Assembly: GCA_004376485.1 (NCBI GenBank)
Contig: SOJT01000136.1
Span: 1 to 7,346, forward strand
Origin: Candidatus Aerophobota bacterium
Lineage (GTDB): Bacteria > Aerophobota > Aerophobia > Aerophobales > AE-B3A
DNA length: 7,346 nt
Direction: 5' to 3'
This document shows, one piece after another, positions 1 through 6,046 of the stretch. The stretch's first letter is position 1. Each line of letters begins with the position of its first letter. A program made the translations under genes and the position numbers. The notes under the pieces are model-generated. The model was given only the letters and a program-made list of their open reading frames with translations, was not told the origin of the DNA and did not search any database.

Positions 1-84
1 TTGGAAGATGGAGGGGATAAGGGAACTCCTCACCGAGTTCCTCAGTAAGAATCTCGCCATAGGGCTGTCAAGAGGTTTTTCTCT

Positions 85-753
85 TTGGAAGAAGACTCAC
101 TCTTTATTCTGGGAATTGATGAAGCGGGTAGAGGCCCCGTAGTGGGCCCTCTAGTCATTTGCGGAGTGCTGCTGAGCAAATCGAAACTTGGCGAGCTTTT
201 CAGAAGGGGAATAAAGGATTCAAAACTCCTGAGTCCATCTCGGCGCCAAACTCTTAAAGGGGAGATCGAGAGTCTGGCAGAGGGCGTAGAGATGGTTATT
301 ATTTCCCCCTCTGAGATAGATAACTGCAATATGGGTGATTTAGAACTTAAGGGCATGGCAAAGATAATCAATAGATTTCTTCCCGACCAGGTCTTTGTGG
401 ATGCTCCAACCTCCAGGCCCCTTTCGTATGAGAGAAAAATAAGATCCCTCCTTTTTTCTAAGTTAAGGGTGGAGCTGGTGGTAGAAAACCGTGCTGATAA
501 GAATTATCCTATTGTGGGAGCAGCTTCCATTTTGGCTAAAGTGGAAAGGGATAGAAGAGTTCGTCTTTTAGAGAAAAAATATGGAACTCTGGGTTCTGGC
601 TATCCTTCTGATCCAAGAACCATCGGTTTTTTAAGGAATTATTTTCGCCTCTATGGGGACTTCCCGACTGTAGTGAGGAGAAGATGGAGAACTATACAGA
701 AATTAAAGGAAGAGAAACTGGTGAGAAAGGGAGGCAATAGAGATGATTATTAA
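85..753 (+). CDS. rnhB: Ribonuclease HII, archaeal-type subfamily
   Basis: This cytoplasmic, metal-dependent endonuclease cuts the RNA strand of RNA-DNA hybrids and removes ribonucleotides misincorporated in DNA. The 222-residue protein shows the full active site: D12 and E13 in GIDEAGRG (residues 10-17), D106 in VFVDAP and D138 in NRADKNYP, followed by AASILAKVERDR (146-157). KDSKLLSP (44-51), GSGYPSDPRT (170-179) and the FPTVVRRRW stretch (193-201) match the archaeal/eukaryotic-like HII subfamily rather than the usual bacterial one, which has NDSKKLS and HKGYPT. The basic C-terminal tail shows no PCNA-binding box of the kind seen in archaeal enzymes. The start is TTG at 85, with AGAGG at 71-75 nine bases upstream; an in-frame stop at 46-48 and no other start codon before 85 leave no good alternative. 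It leads the lpt cluster on the same strand. Family assignment is secure; the archaeal affinity is judged by eye. Confidence 0.95.
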   Translation: MEEDSLFILGIDEAGRGPVVGPLVICGVLLSKSKLGELFRRGIKDSKLLSPSRRQTLKGEIESLAEGVEMVIISPSEIDNCNMGDLELKGMAKIINRFLPDQVFVDAPTSRPLSYERKIRSLLFSKLRVELVVENRADKNYPIVGAASILAKVERDRRVRLLEKKYGTLGSGYPSDPRTIGFLRNYFRLYGDFPTVVRRRWRTIQKLKEEKLVRKGGNRDDY

Positions 754-829
754 AAGCCAGGGCAAGTGGGAAGAGGTACTAGAGAAATTTTTGAAAGAGC
801 AGAGAAAAAGCTCCCTGGAAAATGAGTAA
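743..829 (+). CDS. Possible 28-residue small protein or translational-coupling leader between rnhB and lptC
   Basis: An ATG at 743 opens a 28-codon frame ending in TAA at 827-829. It overlaps the end of rnhB by 11 bases and the start of lptC by 8 bases. A good Shine-Dalgarno sequence, AAGGGAGG, ends nine bases before its ATG, whereas the lptC ATG at 822 has no recognisable ribosome-binding site. The peptide begins MIIKSQGKWEEVLEKFLKEQ. It is highly charged, could form an amphipathic helix, and has no membrane segment. I do not recognise it as a family. The arrangement suggests that ribosomes finishing this frame reinitiate at lptC. It sits where many bacteria carry yraN after rnhB, but it does not resemble YraN. 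It may be a true small protein, a coupling leader only, or chance. Confidence 0.35.
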   Translation: MIIKSQGKWEEVLEKFLKEQRKSSLENE

Positions 830-1403
830 AGGGAAAATAGTCTTTCTGGTAATCCTCATGGTTGCTCTTTTTTTGCTCCTATCAGGCCGTGAGGAGAAAA
901 AGAAGAGAGAACCTTCAGGAAAAGAAAAAGAGGAACCTTTGCTTTTGGAGGCGCAGGGAGTAAACCTGGTGGGATGGGACGAGGAGGGAAGGAAAAGCTG
1001 GGAGCTTCAGGCTGATTCGGGAAAACAATTTGTCAACCAGATGATTCTTACCCAGGTAAAGATTAAGCTTCTCGAGAAAGGCAAGCTCGCTTCGGGAGGC
1101 GAAGCAGATAGGGTAGTGGTGGAGATTCGCACCTCTAATCTCCTTTTTGAAGGGAAAGTGAAACTTATTTCCTATATCGATGGAGCCGAACTCCTCAGTT
1201 CTAATCTGGAATGGATAGCCTCGGAGAATAAACTGCTCACAGAGGAAAGGGTGGTCTTTAAAAGAGGAGATCTCATAACAGAGGGGTGGGGTCTGGTAGC
1301 CGATCCTGAGCTCAGCCAGATAGAGATTAAGAGAGAAGTGGTTACCAGGTTAAGGACTACCCAGCAGGAGCTTTCTTTTCAAGACCAAACCCCTTTAGGT
1401 TGA
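822..1403 (+). CDS. lptC: LPS export periplasmic bridge protein LptC
   Basis: LptC is anchored in the inner membrane, joins the LptB2FG transporter and passes LPS to LptA. The 193-residue protein has a single N-terminal membrane helix (about residues 5-21, IVFLVILMVALFLLLSG), a charged Lys/Glu linker (22-38), then the beta-jellyroll. Typical family features are GVNLVGWDEEGRKSWELQAD (46-65), GAELLSSNLEW (121-131) and the LLTEERVVFKRGDLITEGWGL stretch (138-158). No lipobox cysteine is present, so it is a membrane-anchored rather than lipid-anchored form. Length is close to the usual 190 residues. The ATG start lacks a good Shine-Dalgarno sequence and lies inside the last codons of the preceding small frame, which suggests translational coupling. 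It is followed after 75 bases by lptA, its direct partner. Confidence 0.93.
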   Translation: MSKGKIVFLVILMVALFLLLSGREEKKKREPSGKEKEEPLLLEAQGVNLVGWDEEGRKSWELQADSGKQFVNQMILTQVKIKLLEKGKLASGGEADRVVVEIRTSNLLFEGKVKLISYIDGAELLSSNLEWIASENKLLTEERVVFKRGDLITEGWGLVADPELSQIEIKREVVTRLRTTQQELSFQDQTPLG

Positions 1404-1478
1404 GGCTGTGAAGCATGTGTGCTACAAGAAGAGAGCCTGGGAGATTTATTTTTGAAATTGAGATGAAGGAGAGGGATA

Positions 1479-1985
1479 ATGGCGAGAAGGATCTTTAGTT
1501 CAATGGGAGGAGTTATTTTTTTGACCATTGCATTCTCTGGATGGGGGTTTGCGGAGCAGCCCAAAGAGGAACTGCTGGTTACATCTCGGCATCAGAGGGT
1601 AGATTACGCTAATAGGATTTTTGTCTATCAGGGGGAAGTGAAGTTGGACTGGAAAGACCTGATAGTGGAAGCCGACGAGATATCGGCCTATCTAACAGAG
1701 GAGAACACGCTGATGAAAATTGTGGCCAGGGGAAAGGTAAGCATAATCGAGAAGGCAGCAAAAACAAAAGCTTTCTGTGACCTGGCTACCTACACGCTTG
1801 AAGATGATAAAATGGTTTTGGAGGGCACCGCGCAATATGAAGACGAATTTGGTAATACTCTCCTGGCGGACGAAATAATTCTGTGGAGGGGAGAGGAAAA
1901 AATGGAAGCAACAGGATCCCCGGTAAGAGCCACTTATTTTTTGGAAGAGGTAAAAGTTGATTCTCCGAGTGGAAAATCTGACTAA
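1479..1985 (+). CDS. lptA: LPS transport periplasmic protein LptA (OstA-like)
   Basis: LptA is the soluble periplasmic protein whose jellyroll units stack into a bridge carrying LPS from LptC to LptD. The 168-residue product has a signal peptide: basic MARR, hydrophobic core at about 10-24, and probable cleavage after FAE or nearby (residues 24-26). The OstA/LptA domain follows, with repeated strand pairs such as RVDYANRIFVYQGEVKL (40-56), LIVEADEISAYL (61-72), IVARGKVSI (81-89) and MVLEGTAQYED (112-122), ending in GNTLLADEIILW (125-136). An ideal Shine-Dalgarno, AAGGAG at 1466-1471, lies seven bases before the ATG; a later in-frame ATG at 1503 has no such support. The 3' end overlaps lptB by 29 bases, so the two are probably translationally coupled. 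The small size is normal for the family. Confidence 0.93.
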   Translation: MARRIFSSMGGVIFLTIAFSGWGFAEQPKEELLVTSRHQRVDYANRIFVYQGEVKLDWKDLIVEADEISAYLTEENTLMKIVARGKVSIIEKAAKTKAFCDLATYTLEDDKMVLEGTAQYEDEFGNTLLADEIILWRGEEKMEATGSPVRATYFLEEVKVDSPSGKSD

Positions 1986-2676
1986 GGAATATCAAGGATG
2001 CCCGGTTGTAGATAAACTCTCCCTTGAGGTGAAACAGGGAGAAGTAGTGGGTCTCCTGGGTCCTAATGGAGCGGGCAAGACTACCACCTTTCATATGATG
2101 GCGGGCCTGGTCAAACCAACCCAGGGAAGAATTTTCCTTGGAGATGAAGAAATTACGCATCTGCCCACTTACAAGAGAGCAAGAAAGGGTATTGCCTATC
2201 TTCCCCAGAGACCATCGGTCTTCCAGGGGCTTAGTGTTAAAGAGAATCTCCTGGCAATCCTGGAGACTCTGGATCTGTCTGTAGGAGAACAGGAAGAGAA
2301 GGCCAAACTACTTCTCTCGGAGCTAGGAATTACTCATTTAAAGAATCAAAAGGGCTATCTTCTTTCGGGAGGGGAAAGGCGGAGGGTGGAGATAGCTAGA
2401 GCTCTGGTTACCAGTCCCTCTTTTATGCTGCTTGATGAACCCTTTGCCGGGATAGATCCCATAACTGTCTCAGACCTACAAACCATAATTTTTGATTTGA
2501 AAAGCAAAGACATAGGAATCCTTATTACTGATCATAATGTCAGAGAAACTCTCGAGATTACTGATTTTTCTTATATTATGCATCAGGGAGAGGTTCTCAT
2601 CGCCGGGAAAAGAGATGAACTCACCCAAAATAAGAAGGCCAGGGAGATATTTCTGGGGGAAAATTTCAAGCTGTAA
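1957..2676 (+). CDS. lptB: LPS export ABC transporter ATP-binding protein LptB
   Basis: LptB is the cytoplasmic ATPase dimer that powers LPS extraction by LptF/LptG. All nucleotide-binding motifs are intact in the 239-residue protein: Walker A GPNGAGKT (35-42), Q-loop glutamine 84 in YLPQRPSVFQGLSVKEN, signature LSGGERRR (136-143), Walker B FMLLDEPFAGIDP (156-168) with catalytic E161, and H-loop H193 in LITDHN. The AYLPQ..S(I/V)F..LSV.EN and LSGGERRRVEIARAL patterns are diagnostic of LptB among ABC ATPases. The start is TTG at 1957, with GAAGAGG six bases upstream inside lptA; GTG at 1969 is an alternative but would clip the first conserved strand. It overlaps lptA upstream, and lptD follows. 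No rpoN or hpf follows it as in many proteobacteria. Confidence 0.97.
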   Translation: MILRVENLTKEYQGCPVVDKLSLEVKQGEVVGLLGPNGAGKTTTFHMMAGLVKPTQGRIFLGDEEITHLPTYKRARKGIAYLPQRPSVFQGLSVKENLLAILETLDLSVGEQEEKAKLLLSELGITHLKNQKGYLLSGGERRRVEIARALVTSPSFMLLDEPFAGIDPITVSDLQTIIFDLKSKDIGILITDHNVRETLEITDFSYIMHQGEVLIAGKRDELTQNKKAREIFLGENFKL

Positions 2677-4657
2677 GGTAGCCGGAAAAGTTTTTTCCTG
2701 CCTTTCCCCGGGGATAATGCTCATCATTATATTTCTGGTCCTACCTTGCTTTGCCTTCTCGGAGGTGCCCCATCTCAACCTTCAGGCAGACCACCTTCGC
2801 TGGGTTAAGTCTCCTCCTTCCCTGATCGGTTGGGGAAATGCTGCTCTTGAATACAAAGATATGCAGATTAAGGCTGAAAACATAGAACTGAATCTAGAGA
2901 GTCTGGATGTTGTAGCTGAGGGGAATGTGGATCTTAAGATGAAGATGCGCCAGGTCAAGGCCAGTAGTCTTAGATACAATTTGGGGAGCGAGGAAGGAGT
3001 GATTTTCTCCCCGGAAGGAAGTGAAGGATCTCTTTTCTACAGGGCAGAGAAGGTCTATCTTTATCCAGAGCTCATAGAACTGAAAGATGCTTCTTTTACT
3101 TCCTGCGATCTTTCTCATCCTCACTATAATGTTAAGGCCCGGCAGGTCAAAATATACCTGGAGGAAGAAATTATCATGAGAAATGTAACCTTTTATCTGG
3201 GGAACATCCCTTTATATTGGACTCCCTTTGTCATAAGGCGTCTCAAGGAAGAGAATCGAATCTTGCTTCCGGGCATTGGCTATAGCCAGTTTGCCGGCTG
3301 GTACCTCAAGACGGGCTATTATTTATATGCCTCTTCCGACTTTCAAACCACCTTTCATCTGGATTATATGCAGAAGAGAGGATGGGCGGATGGGCTGGAT
3401 GTTTCCTACCGCCTGAAGAATGGTAGGGGAAGCATGCAGACTTACCGAATCAGGGAAAAAGATACTTCCGAGCTCAGGTGGAGAGCAAAATTGCAGCATT
3501 ACCAGGCTCTCTCTAAATCTACCACTCTTAGACTCCGCCTGGACCGACTCAGTGATGAAGAATTTTCTAAAGATTATTTTGGTGAGGAGTATCAGACTTC
3601 CTTCATAGCTTTGGATAAGCGTGGCTCCAACTACAGTGCTCACCTCTTGGTTGAAGCTAAGTTAAATCCTTTTCCTGAAGGGTTCGTGGAGCGCCTTCCC
3701 CAGATTAGCTTATATTTTTTGCCTCGGAAGATAGGAAAAACGCCTCTTTATCTACGAGAGACAGCAGAAGTTACCAATTTCAGAAGAGAGAAAGAAGAAT
3801 TCTTACGGGCTGATCTAGCCTCAGATCTTTCCTATCCCTTTACCGTCTTCAGGTATTTCCGAGTGAGACCCAGGTTGGGATATCACTTTTTTTCCTATCA
3901 GTGGGCGGGTGATGGAAAGACACGGGGAATACCCTATCAGGAACTAGCGCTCTCTACCCGTATCGAAACCCGCCTGGGAGATCTTACCTACAAGTTTCGG
4001 CCTATTTTGAATTACTACCATTCTTCAAGAAGTGAAGATAATGAGGGTTATCCCTCATGGGTCAGGGAGATAATTGAGAAAAAGGAAAATCAGTATCCGG
4101 AGGACTTGATAAAAATTAAACTTGAGAATTCTCTTCGTCATGAAAAGTACGGAGGAGCCACGGGCAACATAAGTTTTCAGTACTACCCAAAGGAGGAGAA
4201 GTTTTCCCCTCTGGAAGGAAAATTCCGCTTCACTCCACATCTCCCCCACCTTAGCTATATTGATCTTTATCTTCTTTACCATCCCTACCAGGAGGAATAC
4301 AAAGTAATGCAGGGTGGGGTAGGTCTGAAGAATAAAAATTGGAATCTTGGCCTGGGAGTAACAAAAGATATTGAGGAGAGGAGGTTTGATTTTGTCGCCC
4401 AGGGAAGGCTAACCCTGGGAGATAAGTGGAGGTTTTCTGGATACTACAGGTACGATTTAGAGAATGAGGAAATTCGGGAGGAGAAATACTCTTTATGGCG
4501 AGATCTACACTGCCTGGCTACTCAACTGTCTGTCAAAATCTATCCTGAGAGAGAGTACTGGATTATGTTCTATATCAAAGCTTTTCCCGAAGCATGGATT
4601 AAGTTTTCTGCGGAATCTTTTCCCCAAATTGGTGAAGTAGAATATCCTGGTCTTTAG
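2615..4657 (+). CDS. lptD: LPS-assembly outer-membrane protein LptD (OstA/Imp)
   Basis: LptD is the outer-membrane beta-barrel that receives LPS from LptA and inserts it into the outer leaflet. With the chosen ATG at 2615 it has 680 residues (E. coli about 784). A basic n-region (1-32) is followed by a hydrophobic core (about 33-48) and probable cleavage after AFS (47-49). The OstA jellyroll spans roughly 54-190 and contains SFTSC with C164, close to the E. coli SFTSCLPG motif. The barrel then opens with GNIPLYWTPFVIRRL (196-210), LLPGIGYSQFAGWYLKTGYY (217-236) and HLDYMQKRGWADGL (248-261), and ends at the C-terminus with YSLWRDLHC (C633). The start is uncertain: it overlaps lptB by 62 bases with only GGGA as a weak Shine-Dalgarno. 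ATG 2717 is the alternative, but it would leave a signal peptide without positive charge and GGGGA only two bases from the start. The family call is firm. Confidence 0.94.
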   Translation: MNSPKIRRPGRYFWGKISSCKVAGKVFSCLSPGIMLIIIFLVLPCFAFSEVPHLNLQADHLRWVKSPPSLIGWGNAALEYKDMQIKAENIELNLESLDVVAEGNVDLKMKMRQVKASSLRYNLGSEEGVIFSPEGSEGSLFYRAEKVYLYPELIELKDASFTSCDLSHPHYNVKARQVKIYLEEEIIMRNVTFYLGNIPLYWTPFVIRRLKEENRILLPGIGYSQFAGWYLKTGYYLYASSDFQTTFHLDYMQKRGWADGLDVSYRLKNGRGSMQTYRIREKDTSELRWRAKLQHYQALSKSTTLRLRLDRLSDEEFSKDYFGEEYQTSFIALDKRGSNYSAHLLVEAKLNPFPEGFVERLPQISLYFLPRKIGKTPLYLRETAEVTNFRREKEEFLRADLASDLSYPFTVFRYFRVRPRLGYHFFSYQWAGDGKTRGIPYQELALSTRIETRLGDLTYKFRPILNYYHSSRSEDNEGYPSWVREIIEKKENQYPEDLIKIKLENSLRHEKYGGATGNISFQYYPKEEKFSPLEGKFRFTPHLPHLSYIDLYLLYHPYQEEYKVMQGGVGLKNKNWNLGLGVTKDIEERRFDFVAQGRLTLGDKWRFSGYYRYDLENEEIREEKYSLWRDLHCLATQLSVKIYPEREYWIMFYIKAFPEAWIKFSAESFPQIGEVEYPGL

Positions 4658-4681
4658 TTTACTTTTTTTAAGGAGCGAGGA

Positions 4682-5953
4682 ATGAAAATTTTGGTGATAG
4701 GAAGTGGAGGAAGGGAACACACTATGTGCTGGAAATTATCCCAGAGTGCCAGATTGGAAAAACTTTATGCTATTCCTGGAAATGCAGGTATGTCAAAGAT
4801 AGCTGAGTGCGTTTCCCTGGACTATGAAAGTGGTTTTTCCCATGTGGCCGAATTTGTCCGTAAGGAAGGGATTGACTTTACTATCGTAGGACCGGAGGTT
4901 CCCCTGGTCAGTGGTATTGTGGATTATTTTGAAAAAAGAGGACTGGCTATCTTTGGTCCTTCTAAGAGAGCTGCCTGCCTGGAGGGAAGTAAAGTCTTTG
5001 CCAAAAGGTTTCTGAAAAAATACGGTATTCCTACCCCCGACTTCGGGGTCTTTTCTGATTCAGATAAAGCCATAGAGTATATAGAAAAAAAAGAGAAACC
5101 AGTGGTGGTAAAGGCTGATGGACTGGCAGCCGGCAAGGGGTCTTTAGTAACCAGCAGTAAAGAGGAAGCGGTAGATGCGGTAAAGTTAATCATGGAGAAG
5201 AGGGCCTTTGGTGATTCTGGTAAGAGAGTGGTGATAGAAGATCGACTTTGGGGTAAAGAAATCTCCTTTTTCGTTATCACTGATGGTGAGAGTGTTAAGC
5301 CTCTGGTTTCATCTCAGGATCATAAAGCTATCTACGATGGTGACGCAGGTCCAAATACAGGAGGCATGGGGGCTTACTCTCCTGCTCCCATTCATCCATC
5401 TCTGTATAAGAAAATCATGGGAAGGATAGTCTTTCCTACCTTAAGGGGTATGAAGAAGGAAGAAAGAATCTATCGGGGGGTACTCTATATTGGGCTAATG
5501 ATTGAGGAGGGAGAACCAGAGGTTTTGGAATTTAATGTTCGCTTCGGGGACCCTGAGACTCAGGTAACCTTCCCTCGTTTAAAAAGTGACCTGCTGGAGG
5601 TTTTGCTGGCCGTCCGAGAGGGCACCCTGAATCAGATAAATCTTGAGTGGTACCCTCAGGCAGCTGTTTGTGTGGTCCTCGCTTCTGGAGGCTATCCGGA
5701 TAAATATGAGACGGGTAAGGAAATTAAAGGATTGGATAATCTGGCCAGGGTGAAAGGGATATTCCCCTTTTATGCCGGGGTAAGGAAAGAAGGAGAGCGG
5801 CTACTCACCGATGGAGGCAGAGTACTAGGAATGACCACTACAGGTAAGGATTTGAGGAGGGCCATAAGGAGCGCTTACCAGGCGGTAGAAAAAATCCACT
5901 TTGAGGGAGTATACTATCGCAGAGACATCGGCTTCAAAGGCTTGAGACCCTAG
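4682..5953 (+). CDS. purD: Phosphoribosylamine-glycine ligase (GAR synthetase)
   Basis: PurD joins glycine to phosphoribosylamine with ATP hydrolysis, the second step of purine synthesis, in the cytoplasm. The 423-residue length is typical. Visible motifs are the N-terminal GSGGREH (7-13), PEVPLVSGI (71-79), the ATP-grasp loop KADGLAAGKG (144-153), GKEISFF (191-197), the PurD hallmark PNTGGMGAYSP (224-234), and the metal-binding EFNVRFGDPETQ (283-294). The C-terminal domain carries LASGGYPDKYETGKEI (333-348). AAGGAG at 4670-4675, six bases before the ATG, fixes the start. It lies only 24 bases after lptD with no hairpin between them, so it is probably read from the same transcript, although it has no link to LPS export. 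No active-site loss is seen, and no other pur gene is in the window. Confidence 0.98.
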   Translation: MKILVIGSGGREHTMCWKLSQSARLEKLYAIPGNAGMSKIAECVSLDYESGFSHVAEFVRKEGIDFTIVGPEVPLVSGIVDYFEKRGLAIFGPSKRAACLEGSKVFAKRFLKKYGIPTPDFGVFSDSDKAIEYIEKKEKPVVVKADGLAAGKGSLVTSSKEEAVDAVKLIMEKRAFGDSGKRVVIEDRLWGKEISFFVITDGESVKPLVSSQDHKAIYDGDAGPNTGGMGAYSPAPIHPSLYKKIMGRIVFPTLRGMKKEERIYRGVLYIGLMIEEGEPEVLEFNVRFGDPETQVTFPRLKSDLLEVLLAVREGTLNQINLEWYPQAAVCVVLASGGYPDKYETGKEIKGLDNLARVKGIFPFYAGVRKEGERLLTDGGRVLGMTTTGKDLRRAIRSAYQAVEKIHFEGVYYRRDIGFKGLRP

Positions 5954-5982
5954 GATCTCGCCTGGCCATTTACCATATTTTA

Positions 5983-6011
5983 TTGACAAAGGGTATTCAA
6001 TTCTATAGAAT
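5983..6011 (+). promoter_or_regulatory. Sigma70-type promoter upstream of the exbB/exbD/tonB-like cluster
   Basis: A perfect -35 box TTGACA (5983-5988) is followed by 17 bases and TAGAAT (6006-6011), which matches the -10 consensus at five of six positions. Transcription would start near 6018, leaving a leader of about 29 bases before the ATG at 6047, which contains AGGAGG at 6036-6041. The promoter lies in the 93-base gap after purD, the longest non-coding gap in the window, so it marks a new transcription unit. Use by the housekeeping sigma factor is inferred from the consensus match only. Confidence 0.75.
6000..6011. repeat. Perfect 12-bp palindrome over the -10 region
   Basis: ATTCTATAGAAT reads identically on both strands and covers the whole -10 box of the promoter upstream of the ExbB homologue. 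A dimeric repressor bound there would block RNA polymerase, and iron-regulated repression is common for exbB/exbD/tonB genes. It is short and AT-rich, so chance is possible. It does not match the 19-bp Fur box consensus in an obvious way. Confidence 0.45.
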
Positions 6012-6046
6012 AGAAGAGTCAAAAGCATGGGAATTAGGAGGTTGAG

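Noticed and set aside
2..142. Open frame running from the window start (with an ATG at 8) through the first codons of rnhB
   Set aside because: It would overlap the conserved GIDEAGRG region of rnhB by 58 bases, has no ribosome-binding site and resembles no family. The other two forward frames end at 20 and 48, so the upstream gene cannot be identified from what is visible. It shows no match to the L19 ribosomal protein tail that often precedes rnhB.
42..371. Reverse-strand open frames opposite rnhB, lptA, lptD, purD and the ExbB homologue (the one here is typical)
   Set aside because: All lie antisense to clearly conserved genes, lack recognisable domains and ribosome-binding sites, and are explained as shadows of the forward coding frames.
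1408..1498. Two tiny frames (GTG 1408, 15 codons; ATG 1415, 27 codons) in the gap between lptC and lptA
   Set aside because: lptA has its own ideal Shine-Dalgarno, so no coupling leader is needed. The peptides show no recognisable features, and frames of this length are expected by chance.
2537..2614. Extended start of LptD at ATG 2537
   Set aside because: It adds 26 residues encoded wholly inside lptB, with no ribosome-binding site and no resemblance to LptD. The later ATG at 2615 already supplies a basic n-region.
2735..2763. Possible lipobox (LPC) in the LptD signal peptide
   Set aside because: Proline before the cysteine is not accepted in lipoboxes, and LptD is a barrel protein cleaved by signal peptidase I. 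AFS just after it is a better cleavage site.
4662..4670. T7 run between lptD and purD as a terminator
   Set aside because: No GC-rich hairpin precedes it. It lies directly beside the purD ribosome-binding site.
5085..5092. A8 run inside purD as a frameshift or phase-variation site
   Set aside because: A -1 slip reaches a stop within about ten codons and would remove the catalytic domain. Runs of lysine codons of this kind are expected in this purine-rich sequence.
5943..5960. GAGACCCTAGGATCTC imperfect inverted repeat at the purD stop as an intrinsic terminator
   Set aside because: The stem is short with a mismatch, the loop is almost absent, and no T-run follows.
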